Source: Chitinophaga jiangningensis
GTDB taxonomy: Bacteria; Bacteroidota; Bacteroidia; Chitinophagales; Chitinophagaceae
Assembly (NCBI RefSeq): GCF_900142605.1
Contig: NZ_FRBL01000001.1
Coordinates: 310,001-374,000, forward strand
Reading direction: 5' to 3'
Length of the DNA stretch: 64,000 nt
The position numbers were made by a program, and so were the translations under genes. This document shows positions 53,169-61,856 of the stretch, piece after piece. The notes below the pieces were generated by a model, which saw only the letters and a program-made list of their open reading frames with translations, made no database searches and had not been told where the DNA came from. Position 1 is the first letter of the stretch, and every line of letters starts with the position of its first letter.

Positions 53169-53996
53169 TTATTTCTGAAAGAATAATTTCTTTGGTGCCT
53201 CTGCTGTCAGCTCACAACGCAGGGTAGCATTGCTGTTCAGCAGTTTTGTAATTTCACCGGCACCTTCTACTACGGCGCATACGCTGAAGTGCTCATCTTC
53301 GATGCGGGATACTACGATTTTACCGATGGTTCGTTTACGATTGATTTTCCTCCCTTCTACGTTTACCTCTACGTTTTCGTATACCTTAAACTCATCGCCT
53401 TCGCGGAGGTCCACGGCGTTACCGGCAGTGAGCAATACTTTGGAGGCGTCCCCATAAGTATTTTTCTCTTCTACGGAAGCGATGGTAGCGGTGAGCTTAA
53501 AGTTATCCTTAATGAATTTGTCCAGGCGGTTGCGGGTACCCATCAGCGCATCGTTAAAAGCATTTTTACCTTTGCCGATATTATTGAAATTGCCGGAAGC
53601 CACCAGGTCGCCAGTATTTACATCCAGCACTTTTACATTGAAAATAATTTCTGCCTGCGGTGTTACGGTAGTTCCAAGCACGGGCACCCTGGCCTGTTTC
53701 TGGTCTTCCGTAACGCTTACCACGTTACCTATGAGCAGGTACTGTGCTTTCAGTTCCTTCATGGCGGTAATGCTGGCACTTTCAGAAGCCTGGCCTTTCA
53801 CATTTTCCATTTCGCCACGTTCCACCAGGTCGAACCGCTTCGTACGCAGGAAGGCATCTTCTACGGTATTCTGAATGGCCGACTGGTAAGTGGTGCTGTC
53901 ATTACCTTTGAAGGTAACGCCTATCACCGGCTTGTTCTGACCAAAGGCATAGGAAGTAAACAGTAAAGCTATGGCGGTAATAATATTCTTCTTCAT
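53169..53996 (-). CDS. CsgG-like periplasmic protein
   Basis: The product has 275 residues with a signal peptide (MKKNIITAIALLFTSYAFGQ). Residues about 22-150 have the CsgG/HfaB fold pattern: FLRTKRFDLVERGEMENV, ITAMKELKAQYLLIGNVVSV and VLDVNTGDLVASGNFNN. The C-terminal part has strand pairs with LLTAGNAVDLREGDEFKVYENVEV, like FlgT. There is no lipobox Cys, unlike CsgG, so pore formation is doubtful. No curli-like genes are near. It is a single-gene transcript. Confidence 0.82.
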   Translation of the reverse strand: MKKNIITAIALLFTSYAFGQNKPVIGVTFKGNDSTTYQSAIQNTVEDAFLRTKRFDLVERGEMENVKGQASESASITAMKELKAQYLLIGNVVSVTEDQKQARVPVLGTTVTPQAEIIFNVKVLDVNTGDLVASGNFNNIGKGKNAFNDALMGTRNRLDKFIKDNFKLTATIASVEEKNTYGDASKVLLTAGNAVDLREGDEFKVYENVEVNVEGRKINRKRTIGKIVVSRIEDEHFSVCAVVEGAGEITKLLNSNATLRCELTAEAPKKLFFQK

Positions 53997-54155
53997 GTTG
54001 GATAGGCACGCTTTGTTTTAAAAATTCTGCTCGTTGCTACGTTAATTTAATTTTTCAGGTAGCAAATCTAGCTCAAAAACGTATAGCCTACTCAGTTATT
54101 ATACCGCTTTCTGAAAGATGCCTGCGTTTGCTTCAATTTTAACAAGTATTTAAGA

Positions 54156-54734
54156 TCATGATTCCCTGAAACTGAGGCCGTGCTGCAGCAGTGTTTCCCG
54201 CATCAGCGGCAGAGAAGCCTTGCCCATTCCATGCAGTGCCAGCATTTCTTTTTCGGAATACTTTGCCAGTTTCTTAGGGGTGTTAATGCCAATGCTTTCC
54301 AGGGCGCGGCGGGCCGGGTTGGATATCCGGGGAATAAAAAAACTCTCTGTTTTTTTAGCAGGCGATTTCTTTTTCGCCTGTTTCTCTTCATTCTCTTTCA
54401 TACGAAAAGCGGTGATACGGGCAATCAGTTCCAGCGGTATGGGCTCATCCAGGGGAAACTGTATGGTCCCTTTTGAGGTATGAAAGTGCTGCAGCTCTTT
54501 TTCAAAGTGAGCCACCCCGGATGATGCCGGGTAGAAGCCGATGTGATGGTCGTACCCTCCGAAATGCACCAGATTACCATGGTACACGAAGGTGGGGATG
54601 CCGTAAGCAATTTTTTCAGTGGCGTCAGGTGCCGTCTTTTTAATGGTTTGACGCACCTGCTTCAGCAGCTTTTGCGTGGCTGCGGGAAAGGTGGAAATAT
54701 ACGCATCGATGGTGGTGATATTTTTCTTTTCCAT
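54156..54734 (-). CDS. DUF1801-family protein with C-terminal helix-hairpin-helix
   Basis: The product has 192 residues. Residues 5-120 match the DUF1801 (YdhG-like) domain: TTIDAYISTFPAATQKLLKQVRQTIKKTAPDATEKIAYGIPTF and HHIGFYPASSGV. After a Lys-rich linker (KQAKKKSPAKKTES) comes a region like the RNA polymerase alpha C-terminal HhH (RALESIGINTPKKLAKYSEKEMLALHGMGKASLPLMRETL). The pairing of the two is uncommon. The function is not established. The intergenic region upstream is 138 bases. Confidence 0.82.
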   Translation of the reverse strand: MEKKNITTIDAYISTFPAATQKLLKQVRQTIKKTAPDATEKIAYGIPTFVYHGNLVHFGGYDHHIGFYPASSGVAHFEKELQHFHTSKGTIQFPLDEPIPLELIARITAFRMKENEEKQAKKKSPAKKTESFFIPRISNPARRALESIGINTPKKLAKYSEKEMLALHGMGKASLPLMRETLLQHGLSFRES

Positions 54735-54872
54735 GGCGTTTTGGTATTTGCATTAAAGTTACGTTTATGCGTGCATTCAGTACGGGTCTGTTGCGACAGA
54801 ATGCAGGGCAAAGGCGACGCTTCGGAGCAGGCCCAGCATTTATTCAGGTACGATGATTGAGGCGGAGGAGGT

Positions 54873-55070
54873 ATGCCATCTACTGTGGTTGCACATTTCA
54901 GCTATTTGCCGGAGCACGCGGTGCTTCGGGTCAGGTATGTTTCCGGAAAGGTATACGACTACCTGCAGGTACCCCTGCATGTGTATGAGGAAATGAAGCA
55001 GGCTTTCAGCAAGGGTACGTATCTCAACAAAAATATCAAGGGTAAATATGATTACCGCGAGGTGAAATAA
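54873..55070 (+). CDS. KTSC-domain protein
   Basis: The product has 65 residues, the size of the KTSC domain. The sequence VRYVSGKVYDYLQVPLHVYEEMKQAFSKGTYLNKNIKGKYDYREV has the conserved Tyr, Lys and NxxIKGxY pattern. The domain occurs alone or fused to lysyl-tRNA synthetase; function unknown. Its stop codon directly abuts the stop of the convergent cytochrome gene (55071). Confidence 0.85.
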   Translation: MPSTVVAHFSYLPEHAVLRVRYVSGKVYDYLQVPLHVYEEMKQAFSKGTYLNKNIKGKYDYREVK

Positions 55071-56249
55071 CTACCGGTACACCTTTATCAGGTGTGACCT
55101 CAGGGAATCGGCCACCGGCTGCTCCTTTCCACTGGGCAGCAGTGTGATCACCCTGGACGGCTGCACCGGCATATGACAGTTCACACATTGCTGCTGTAAT
55201 GCTGCCGGCGGCAGTGCCTTATTGGTACAGAACCTGTCAGTGGCGGGCTGGTGGCAGCTCAGGCACTGATTATTATAGGCCTGCAGGTTGTTGCGATTAA
55301 CCGCGTGTGCGTCGTGACAGGTGTTACAGGTAAGCTGGTTCGACTCCCGGTAGCATTTACTGGCAGTCAGCAGTTGGTACTGGTTACCATGCACGTCGTT
55401 GGATTGCCTTTCGCTGGCGGTGGCCAGGTAATCGGCCATGATGTAGTCGGACAGCTTATCCCCCGGCTTAAATTCAAACAGGGAGCGTTGCGGCGTTTTA
55501 AGGCCTGAGTGGCATACCGCGCACATATCCACTTGTTGCTGACGGGTGAGGTTACCGGTGCGGGTGATGTGCTGTGCTGTTTTCTCCTGCGGATGCCGTG
55601 TATGAAAATCGGCATGTTCCTTAGCGGGGCCGTGGCAACGTTCGCAGTTGATCCCGTACATCACTTCATTTTCGGCAAACTTTTCCACACGCTGCATGCC
55701 TTCGTAGGTGGTTGTTACGTTTACATAAGAGCTGTGGCAGGAAAAGCAGGTGGCAGGCACCAGTCGGTTGAAATACGGATGGGTGGCGGGAAAACCGGGA
55801 CTATTTGCCCAGCTGTGCACCTGCGTAAAATAGGATATAGGTAGCTGGTAGTATTTATTTTCTTTAAAAGAGAGATAGGTTTGCGCCTTTCGTCCCTGCC
55901 CAATCGTAACGGCGAAGCGGCCTTTCTCCTGCGGTGAGCCATGTTGATAAGCCGTCTGGTAAAGCCCTGACGTATCACTTTCCATCCGAACGGTAACATC
56001 TCCCGGAAAATTAAAAACATTGGAAGGCGCCAGAAAGCTGCCAAGGACGGAGTGTTTATCCGCGATGGTGCTGGCAAAGTGATGTGCCGACGTCCGGTGC
56101 GCATCAAATGCTGAGCGGTGGCAGCTTTTACAGGATTCATCCCCGGCGTAAACAGGGCCGCGCGGATCGGTTTTGGTACCAACACATTGTGACAGTATGA
56201 TCACTACCACCACTAAAAAAGTAATCAGACAAAACGATCGCTTTAGCAT
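55071..56249 (-). CDS. Seven-heme c-type cytochrome, exported
   Basis: The product has 392 residues. Seven CxxCH heme sites are visible: CKSCH, CFSCH, CERCH, CAVCH, CNTCH, CLSCH and CVNCH. A hydrophobic N-terminus with Cys22 (ILSQC) could be a lipoprotein signal, though the residue before the Cys is unusual. It is likely periplasmic or outer-membrane and moves electrons between respiratory and other carriers; no terminal reductase gene lies beside it. It is divergent from the two-component genes, with 161 bases between. Confidence 0.92.
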   Translation of the reverse strand: MLKRSFCLITFLVVVVIILSQCVGTKTDPRGPVYAGDESCKSCHRSAFDAHRTSAHHFASTIADKHSVLGSFLAPSNVFNFPGDVTVRMESDTSGLYQTAYQHGSPQEKGRFAVTIGQGRKAQTYLSFKENKYYQLPISYFTQVHSWANSPGFPATHPYFNRLVPATCFSCHSSYVNVTTTYEGMQRVEKFAENEVMYGINCERCHGPAKEHADFHTRHPQEKTAQHITRTGNLTRQQQVDMCAVCHSGLKTPQRSLFEFKPGDKLSDYIMADYLATASERQSNDVHGNQYQLLTASKCYRESNQLTCNTCHDAHAVNRNNLQAYNNQCLSCHQPATDRFCTNKALPPAALQQQCVNCHMPVQPSRVITLLPSGKEQPVADSLRSHLIKVYR

Positions 56250-56396
56250 AACGGGAAAAATATCGATGCGAAAGATACAATTATTGACCTTAACTTTTTC
56301 GCGCTACGGGCGGGTTGGCAACAAAAGATATTACATCTTTCTATAAAAATTGTTAATTATATAGACACAATAGATAACTATAAATACCCGATGCCT

Positions 56397-56404
56397 TATA
56401 TTTG
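56397..56404 (+). promoter_or_regulatory. -7 element abutting the response regulator start
   Basis: TATATTTG fits TAnnTTTG and ends 6 bases before the ATG at 56411. If the start site is at the normal 5-7 bases downstream, the transcript would be leaderless. No good TTTG lies at the usual upstream distance. Confidence 0.45.
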
Positions 56405-56410
56405 TTGTAG

Positions 56411-57121
56411 ATGAAATTATTACTCATAGAAGACGAACCTGCTGTAGTATCTGTGATTACCCGGGGCTTAACGGAAGCCGGGTATGAGGTAAGCGTAGCG
56501 CCTGACGGCGCCAGCGGGTTACGTATGGCTTTGGACAACCCCATATTTTCCCTGATCATACTAGACGTAATGTTGCCTGCACTCAATGGTATTGAGGTAT
56601 GTAAGGCCATACGCAGGGAGGAAATTGCTACCCCGATATTAATGCTCACTGCTCTTGGCACCACGGAAAATATAGTGATGGGATTGGATAGTGGTGCCGA
56701 CGATTACCTGGTGAAACCTTTTAAGCTCCAGGAACTGGAAGCTAGGATCCGCAGTTTGCTCCGCCGCAAGAGCGGCATTGCGGCGCCGGTAGTTTCTACG
56801 ACAGTGTTGCAGATGGCGAATTTATCCCTGAACACCGACACTAAATCAGCCACCAGAGCGGGCTACGACATACAACTCACGGCCACGGAATACCGGCTGC
56901 TGGAATACCTGCTTCGCAACCCGAGGAAGGTATTGTCGCGCATGGAGATTTTGGAGCAGGTATGGGGCATTGATTTTAACATGAACACCAAAGTGGTGGA
57001 TGTATATATCAACTATCTCCGCAAAAAATTAAATAAAAACGGACAGTCCGAGTTAATACAAACCGTTACCGGGCTGGGTTACATGCTAAAGGATAACAAC
57101 CTGGATGAAGATACGCCATAA
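56411..57121 (+). CDS. OmpR-family response regulator
   Basis: The product has 236 residues. The receiver domain has the acidic pair near residues 7-9 (IEDEP), the phospho-acceptor Asp52 in LIILDVMLPALNG, and Lys in YLVKPF. The C-terminal winged HTH (about 135-230) has YRLLEYLLRNPRKVLSRMEILEQVWGID and VDVYINYLRKKLNK, the OmpR/PhoB type. These proteins bind tandem direct repeats. It overlaps the kinase gene by 17 bases, and the repeats at 58473-58538 are probably its sites. Confidence 0.96.
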   Translation: MKLLLIEDEPAVVSVITRGLTEAGYEVSVAPDGASGLRMALDNPIFSLIILDVMLPALNGIEVCKAIRREEIATPILMLTALGTTENIVMGLDSGADDYLVKPFKLQELEARIRSLLRRKSGIAAPVVSTTVLQMANLSLNTDTKSATRAGYDIQLTATEYRLLEYLLRNPRKVLSRMEILEQVWGIDFNMNTKVVDVYINYLRKKLNKNGQSELIQTVTGLGYMLKDNNLDEDTP

Positions 57122-58463
57122 GATATTGCTTGCTTTCGCAGGACTTACTATATCCACCATTGTGATAATGGGCGGGCTGGTATACTTTTTTGCCAACCAG
57201 CATTCCTTTGAGGATTTTTACAAGCGCCTGGAAATACGTGCTTACCTGGCGGCGAAAGCGACTTTACCTTATTATGAATCCGACGCCGACATCTATAATG
57301 AAATCCGCGAAGAGCACCTGGAAAAGCTGCCTGCGGAGAAAGAATATTTTCTGAAGGTGGATAGTACCGGGCATGTGCAAATGCATACGGATTTAAATCT
57401 GCCCCCCAGTTTTTACCAGACGGTGCTCACCCAGCATCTGGCTACACACCGCCAGGGCAACCGTTTCTACGAGGGGGTGCTGTACAAGTCCAAGCAGGGG
57501 CTGTATGTGGTAATTGTGAGTGCCATCAACCAGTACAGCGAGGATTACATGGCCTGGCTGCAAAGGATTCTGTTGATTTGTTTCCTAATATCTTCTGTTA
57601 TACTGATTGGAGTAGGGGCATTTTTTAGCCGCCTAACGTTGCAGCCTATACGCCATATCATGAACCAGGTGAAGAGTATCAGCTCCCGCAACCTGCATTT
57701 AAGGCTGAATATGGACAATAGCGGGGACGAGCTGAATGAACTTGCCGGTACGTTTAATAACATGCTGGATCGCCTGGAAACGGCATTTGAAACGCAGAAT
57801 AACTTTGTGAGCAATGCTTCGCATGAGCTGAGCACCCCGCTTACGGCTATTATTGGGGAGGCAGAGCTGGCGCTGAGTAAGGACAGGAGCCCTGAAACCT
57901 ATAAAAAGGCTATGGAAAGCATTCTGACTGAGGCTGGCAGGCTGGAGCATATTACTAAAAGTCTCCTGCACCTTGCGCAGACGGGCTTTGACGGAATGAA
58001 ACCCCAGTGGCAGGCCGTTCGCACGGATGAGCTATTATTTACCGTAAAGGATACGATCGATAAGCTGATCCCTGGCAGCCAGGTAAATATCGATTATAGC
58101 CTGTTCCCGGAAGAGGAGGAAAAGCTGACCGTAAAGGGGAATGAACAGTTGCTGGAACTGGCTTTGAGCAACATTGTAATGAATGCCTGTAAGTATTCTA
58201 ATAATAAGCCGGTATCTATTGCTCTGGCGGCAACGGACAAAAAGGTGATTATTATTGTAAAGGACCAGGGTATTGGCATTCCGCAACAGGACATTCCATA
58301 TATATTTTCTCCGTTTTTCCGGGCCTCTAACACCGGTGAATTTAAGGGTTACGGCATTGGTTTACCGCTGGCGATGAATATTATCCGGATGCACAAGGGC
58401 GACATCATTGTACAGAGCCAGGTAAACACCGGAACCGAGATCAGGGTGGAGTTACCGCTGTAA
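57105..58463 (+). CDS. Sensor histidine kinase with HAMP domain
   Basis: The product has 452 residues. Two membrane helices flank a periplasmic domain (first at about 8-30, second at about 152-172). HAMP follows (LTLQPIRHIMNQVKSISSRN). The phospho-acceptor is His240 in FVSNASHELSTPLTAIIGE, and the HATPase has NIVMNACKYS, KDQGIGIP and GYGIGLPLAMNIIRMHKG. It phosphorylates the neighbouring OmpR regulator. The periplasmic sensor of about 110 residues has no recognised fold; the signal is unknown. The start codon overlaps the end of the regulator gene. Confidence 0.96.
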   Translation: MKIRHKILLAFAGLTISTIVIMGGLVYFFANQHSFEDFYKRLEIRAYLAAKATLPYYESDADIYNEIREEHLEKLPAEKEYFLKVDSTGHVQMHTDLNLPPSFYQTVLTQHLATHRQGNRFYEGVLYKSKQGLYVVIVSAINQYSEDYMAWLQRILLICFLISSVILIGVGAFFSRLTLQPIRHIMNQVKSISSRNLHLRLNMDNSGDELNELAGTFNNMLDRLETAFETQNNFVSNASHELSTPLTAIIGEAELALSKDRSPETYKKAMESILTEAGRLEHITKSLLHLAQTGFDGMKPQWQAVRTDELLFTVKDTIDKLIPGSQVNIDYSLFPEEEEKLTVKGNEQLLELALSNIVMNACKYSNNKPVSIALAATDKKVIIIVKDQGIGIPQQDIPYIFSPFFRASNTGEFKGYGIGLPLAMNIIRMHKGDIIVQSQVNTGTEIRVELPL

Positions 58464-58472
58464 CCTGACCGT

Positions 58473-58552
58473 TTCTTACCGTTTTCTTACCACATTCTTA
58501 CCACCTTTTAACCCCTCTCTTACCACGTTCTAACTGTGCGGTCATAGTTTTG
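58473..58552 (+). promoter_or_regulatory. Six 11-bp direct repeats and -7 element before usp-bestrophin
   Basis: Six repeats start at 58473, 58484, 58495, 58506, 58517 and 58528: TTCTTACCGTT, TTCTTACCACA, TTCTTACCACC, TTTTAACCCCT, CTCTTACCACG and TTCTAACTGTG. The 11-bp spacing is the period of OmpR-family tandem half-sites, so three dimers could bind. The TAnnTTTG element TAGTTTTG lies at 58545-58552, with the nearest repeat reaching the -33 zone. The array starts 10 bases after the kinase stop. Confidence 0.85.
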
Positions 58553-58571
58553 TATCATAAATACAACAGCT

Positions 58572-59057
58572 ATGAAAAATGTACTTATTCCTACTGACTT
58601 TTCCATACGTTCTCTTGGTTATGTACACAACGTAGTATCGCAGTACCCGGACGAGTTGGTGAATGTCATATTCATGCATGCGTTACGTATGCCTGATTCC
58701 ATTTTTGATTTGGTGACTTTCACCCGTAACAGCAGGCATATTGAATTGATCACGGCTGATTTCAAGGATGGTTGTGAGATTATCCGCAATAAATATGCGT
58801 CCAGTATTCACCAACTAAAAGTTGAATTTTTCCATGGAGATACAGGTGTTGCATTTAAAAACTTCTGCCTGGCCAACAACATTGACGTGATTGTGGAGCC
58901 ATCAGACCTGGAGTATAATGCACCGAGTAAGCGTAGTTATAATCCCGGAAAGCTGATAAAAAAAGCGAAACTGCCTAAGCTGGCAGCCACTTTACCGGGA
59001 AGCAGAAAGGTGGTAGTAAAAGCGACCATTTCATCGTTGTTGCTGACATCAGAATAA
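58572..59057 (+). CDS. UspA-like protein
   Basis: The product has 161 residues. It begins MKNVLIPTDFSIRSLGYVHNV, the entry strand and helix of the universal stress protein fold, with further strands at VIFMHAL and VEFFHGDTG and helix FCLANNIDVIVEPSD. The ATP-binding GxxGxG of UspA is not evident, so it may be a UspA-like protein that does not bind ATP. It is the first gene of the operon with the bestrophin, controlled by the 11-bp array. Confidence 0.75.
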   Translation: MKNVLIPTDFSIRSLGYVHNVVSQYPDELVNVIFMHALRMPDSIFDLVTFTRNSRHIELITADFKDGCEIIRNKYASSIHQLKVEFFHGDTGVAFKNFCLANNIDVIVEPSDLEYNAPSKRSYNPGKLIKKAKLPKLAATLPGSRKVVVKATISSLLLTSE

Positions 59058-59074
59058 TTTTAAAACAGTGTTTT

Positions 59075-59998
59075 ATGCTGCTAAGAAAGAATATCCCTTT
59101 CGGTTATGTATTTGGGAAGATAAAGTATGAGATTTTGGTGGTAGCGATTTACAGCATGGCTATAAACATTGCATACTACCAATACAATCTTAAGAATATA
59201 AGCATACCCATTGCGGTACCGATGATACTGGGAACAGTGTTATCCTTGCTGCTGGCCTTCCGTAGCAACCAGGGTTACGACCGCTGGTGGGAAGCGCGAA
59301 CCATATGGGGTGCGATAGTAAATGATTCACGTTCTCTGTCCAGACAGGTATTAACACTAACAGCAACGGCCTATCCATCAGAAGAGTTAGAGCATTTCAG
59401 AGAACGTTTTATAAAGCGGCAGGCAGCCTGGACGCACAGTCTTGGTCAGTCGTTACGCAAAACCGATCCATTAAAGGGTTTGGAGCGGTTGTTAACGCGC
59501 AGGGAATTGAACTATGTGATGAAGTATGATAATGTGCCGGCTGCGCTGTTGCTTTTACACGGTAAAGACATCAAGCTGGCGTTGGAAAATGAGTGGATCA
59601 ACAGTTACCAGCAGGTAGCTTTGGATGCTACGCTTACCAAGCTTTGTGATTCGATGGGAAAATGTGAACGTATTAAGAACACGGTATTTCCTGCTACCTA
59701 CAGCTTATACACGCACTTTACGGTGTTATTTTTCATCCTGTTGTTACCTTTTGCCCTGATTGATTCTTTAGGGTTCATGGAGATTCCGCTGGTAGTAGCC
59801 ATTTCAGCTTCATTCTTACTGATTGAGCGTATGGGTATCAGCTTACAGGATCCATTTGAAGGTAAACCAACGGACACGCCAATGACTACGATTGCCCGTA
59901 CGATTGAGCGTGACCTGCGCCAGATGCTCCACGAGCAAACGCAGGAGGAGCCGCAGGAAGAAGTACTTGCAGAACGACCAACTTACTATGTATTATAG
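59075..59998 (+). CDS. Bestrophin-family (UPF0187) ion channel
   Basis: The product has 307 residues with four predicted membrane helices near 25-42, 45-65, 210-235 and 238-258. The conserved bestrophin segment is LAFRSNQGYDRWWEARTIWGAIVNDSRSLSRQ. The later DPFEGKPTDTPMTTIARTIERDL is the cytoplasmic Ca-clasp region of the family. Bacterial bestrophins are pentameric cation or anion channels. It follows the UspA-like gene by 17 bases, so one operon with control by the neighbouring two-component system. Confidence 0.94.
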   Translation: MLLRKNIPFGYVFGKIKYEILVVAIYSMAINIAYYQYNLKNISIPIAVPMILGTVLSLLLAFRSNQGYDRWWEARTIWGAIVNDSRSLSRQVLTLTATAYPSEELEHFRERFIKRQAAWTHSLGQSLRKTDPLKGLERLLTRRELNYVMKYDNVPAALLLLHGKDIKLALENEWINSYQQVALDATLTKLCDSMGKCERIKNTVFPATYSLYTHFTVLFFILLLPFALIDSLGFMEIPLVVAISASFLLIERMGISLQDPFEGKPTDTPMTTIARTIERDLRQMLHEQTQEEPQEEVLAERPTYYVL

Positions 59999-60041
59999 CC
60001 AGACAATTTGTGCAAGGCAACAAATTATAGCGTTAAATAGC

Positions 60042-60063
60042 GACCCCGGTTTTCACCGGGGTC
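60042..60063 (+). terminator. Terminator of the usp-bestrophin operon
   Basis: A 9-bp stem (GACCCCGGT with its complement, loop TTTC) is followed by TGTTTATTTTA. Confidence 0.85.
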
Positions 60064-60092
60064 TGTTTATTTTAGGACTATTTGAAAAATCA

Positions 60093-60125
60093 TTTGGATA
60101 TTTAAAATATTTAATCCTATATTTG
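60093..60125 (+). promoter_or_regulatory. Bacteroidota-type promoter of tRNA-Asp (copy 2)
   Basis: TTTG at 60093-60096 and TATATTTG at 60118-60125 are 21 bases apart, as in copy 1. The bases after the -7 element (CAACCCCAA) match copy 1 (CAATCCCAA) in all but one position. Confidence 0.75.
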
Positions 60126-60140
60126 CAACCCCAACGGAAA

Positions 60141-60214
60141 GGATCGGTAGTTCAGTTGGTTAGAATGCCGCCCTGTCACGGCGGAGGTCGCGGGTTCGAG
60201 TCCCGTCCGGTCCG
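60141..60214 (+). tRNA. tRNA-Asp (GTC)
   Basis: This 74-base gene is identical to the copy at 14377-14450: acceptor GGATCGG/CCGGTCC, anticodon GTC, discriminator G. The next bases are CA, so the CCA end is not fully encoded. Confidence 0.98.
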
Positions 60215-60215
60215 C

Positions 60216-60249
60216 AAAAAGCCTTGTGAGTTTCACAAGGCTTTTTTTA
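60216..60249 (+). terminator. Terminator after tRNA-Asp (copy 2)
   Basis: AAAAGCCTTGTGA pairs with TCACAAGGCTTTT (loop GTT), followed by more T. Confidence 0.92.
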
Positions 60250-60292
60250 TTGTAAGAATAGTTGGTAATGGGTAAACCAAATTGCATTCTCC

Positions 60293-61660
60293 TCACTTAA
60301 GATTTGCTCCAATCATTTTTTGCAGCGCTCCAATTTTCACAATAAACCTTGAAAAATCATCCATTGCTGCCTGTTTTGAGGTAGCAATTACTTCATAAAT
60401 TCCTGTGCCGGAAGTAAAGGTATATTCGGAATAGGCACATACGGGTAGTCTCTGGTTGCCGTTAAAACGCCGGTCGGGGCCACCATCTTTATTAACGAAT
60501 TGCCAGGTATAATCCACTACCCTGGCATCATGCGGCAAAGGCTCTGATTCGACAAAATTTGTGATGCGGCCAGTTATCTGTAGATTCTTATAAAACACCG
60601 CAGCAAAAGTATTTCCCCGTTTCATCAATAATCGCTCAGGTAAGAAATACAGGTCCATATGTTGCAGGGAAATACACGGAATGGAAACATTAGTGATAAA
60701 ATAAGGGATGGGCATTTTATTGGCTGATAATTCTTTTACCTCAACACGTTTGATTAACTTCCCCGCTCCTGCGTTTCGTTTATAGTCAATATTGCCCTGA
60801 GCATTCAGGTACTGCCACACCCTTGAGGATTGGCAGAAGCTGGCGAAATGCGCCTGAAATTGCTGATACACCTGCTGGTACCGCTCGTCCATATCATAGT
60901 GTAATTCCATTTGAAATCTTTGTTTGTCCTTTTTCCGCGACCAAATAACGACGGGGACAAAACACAGTAAGCCAAGCGTGGCGATGTACGAAAGGTAGCG
61001 GTGAATCAGCTGCCACTCTTCCACTTTCACTTCCGCTGTGGTGAGGTGAACCAGTTCTGCCAGTTCCCGGCTGACATACCCTGCGGAATCCGCCACTGCT
61101 ACTTTAATCCACTTATTACTGGTATCACTCAGCAGGATGAACTTATCATCGTACACCGATGTGAATAATATTTTAGCTTTCACATCCGGCTCCTGCCTGA
61201 TGTTGGCACCTTTGGGTGCAAAAATCCTTACGATTACACTTTCTGTTGCAGGCCGTATTATTTTGTCACGTTTTCCGAAGGAATAATACAACAGGAATAA
61301 TGGCAGTACCAGCAATAACCACACTGTCCATTTTGTATACGACACGAGCGAACTTTTCTCATTCAGCTCAGTGATGAAAGCCTGCGAGTCTGTATCCGAC
61401 AGGTTTTCCACTGCTGCAGAAGTAATATTTATGCCTGACTGGACAGGTAAAACTTCGGTTGGTGGAGCAGGTTGCCGGGAAACGGGCCCCGACAATCTTT
61501 GCCGGTAACTTATGCCGTGCGCACTCAAATTGACAAAGGTACCCCTGGGACCAACATTCACGCGGGCACCCTTTACGCCTACTGAATAACTAATCCCACT
61601 TTTTGAAAAATTCATTCTGAAAGGTCCGGCGCTGATTGATTTACGGTAAGACCAACCCAT
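60293..61660 (-). CDS. DUF4236/SH3-like domain membrane protein
   Basis: The product has 455 residues. The N-terminus has the DUF4236 pattern MGWSYRKSISAGPFRMNFSKSGISYSVGVKG...NVGPRGTFVNL. Membrane helices lie at about 110-127 (VWLLLVLPLFLLYYSFG) and 222-241. Between them a region with RIFAPKGANIRQEPDVKAKILFTSV resembles a bacterial SH3 domain. A further 200 residues follow, mostly cytoplasmic. No function is known; the arrangement is typical of cell-envelope proteins. It is convergent with the tRNA-Asp gene and its terminator. Confidence 0.8.
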   Translation of the reverse strand: MGWSYRKSISAGPFRMNFSKSGISYSVGVKGARVNVGPRGTFVNLSAHGISYRQRLSGPVSRQPAPPTEVLPVQSGINITSAAVENLSDTDSQAFITELNEKSSLVSYTKWTVWLLLVLPLFLLYYSFGKRDKIIRPATESVIVRIFAPKGANIRQEPDVKAKILFTSVYDDKFILLSDTSNKWIKVAVADSAGYVSRELAELVHLTTAEVKVEEWQLIHRYLSYIATLGLLCFVPVVIWSRKKDKQRFQMELHYDMDERYQQVYQQFQAHFASFCQSSRVWQYLNAQGNIDYKRNAGAGKLIKRVEVKELSANKMPIPYFITNVSIPCISLQHMDLYFLPERLLMKRGNTFAAVFYKNLQITGRITNFVESEPLPHDARVVDYTWQFVNKDGGPDRRFNGNQRLPVCAYSEYTFTSGTGIYEVIATSKQAAMDDFSRFIVKIGALQKMIGANLK

Positions 61661-61856
61661 AAAAAACAGTTTTGAATATTAGTAGTTCAGGATCGATGCT
61701 GAACCGGATTGGAAGCGCACCAGATTTGAGAACAGTGCTTTTTCATTACCGTTCATGGTACGCTTCCTGCTAATTTTATCCGGTTCTGACAATTGCTAAG
61801 CACTGCTTAAAATACCCGGGAGAATGGCGGAAAGGAGGTATAATCATCAATTTCTG

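Noticed and set aside
53169..53996. Curli secretion pore CsgG
   Set aside because: There is no lipobox Cys, no curli subunits and no transmembrane hairpin pattern that could be argued from sequence alone.
59892..60275. ORF spanning the second tRNA-Asp
   Set aside because: It overlaps the bestrophin end, the terminator and the tRNA gene; it is a chance frame.
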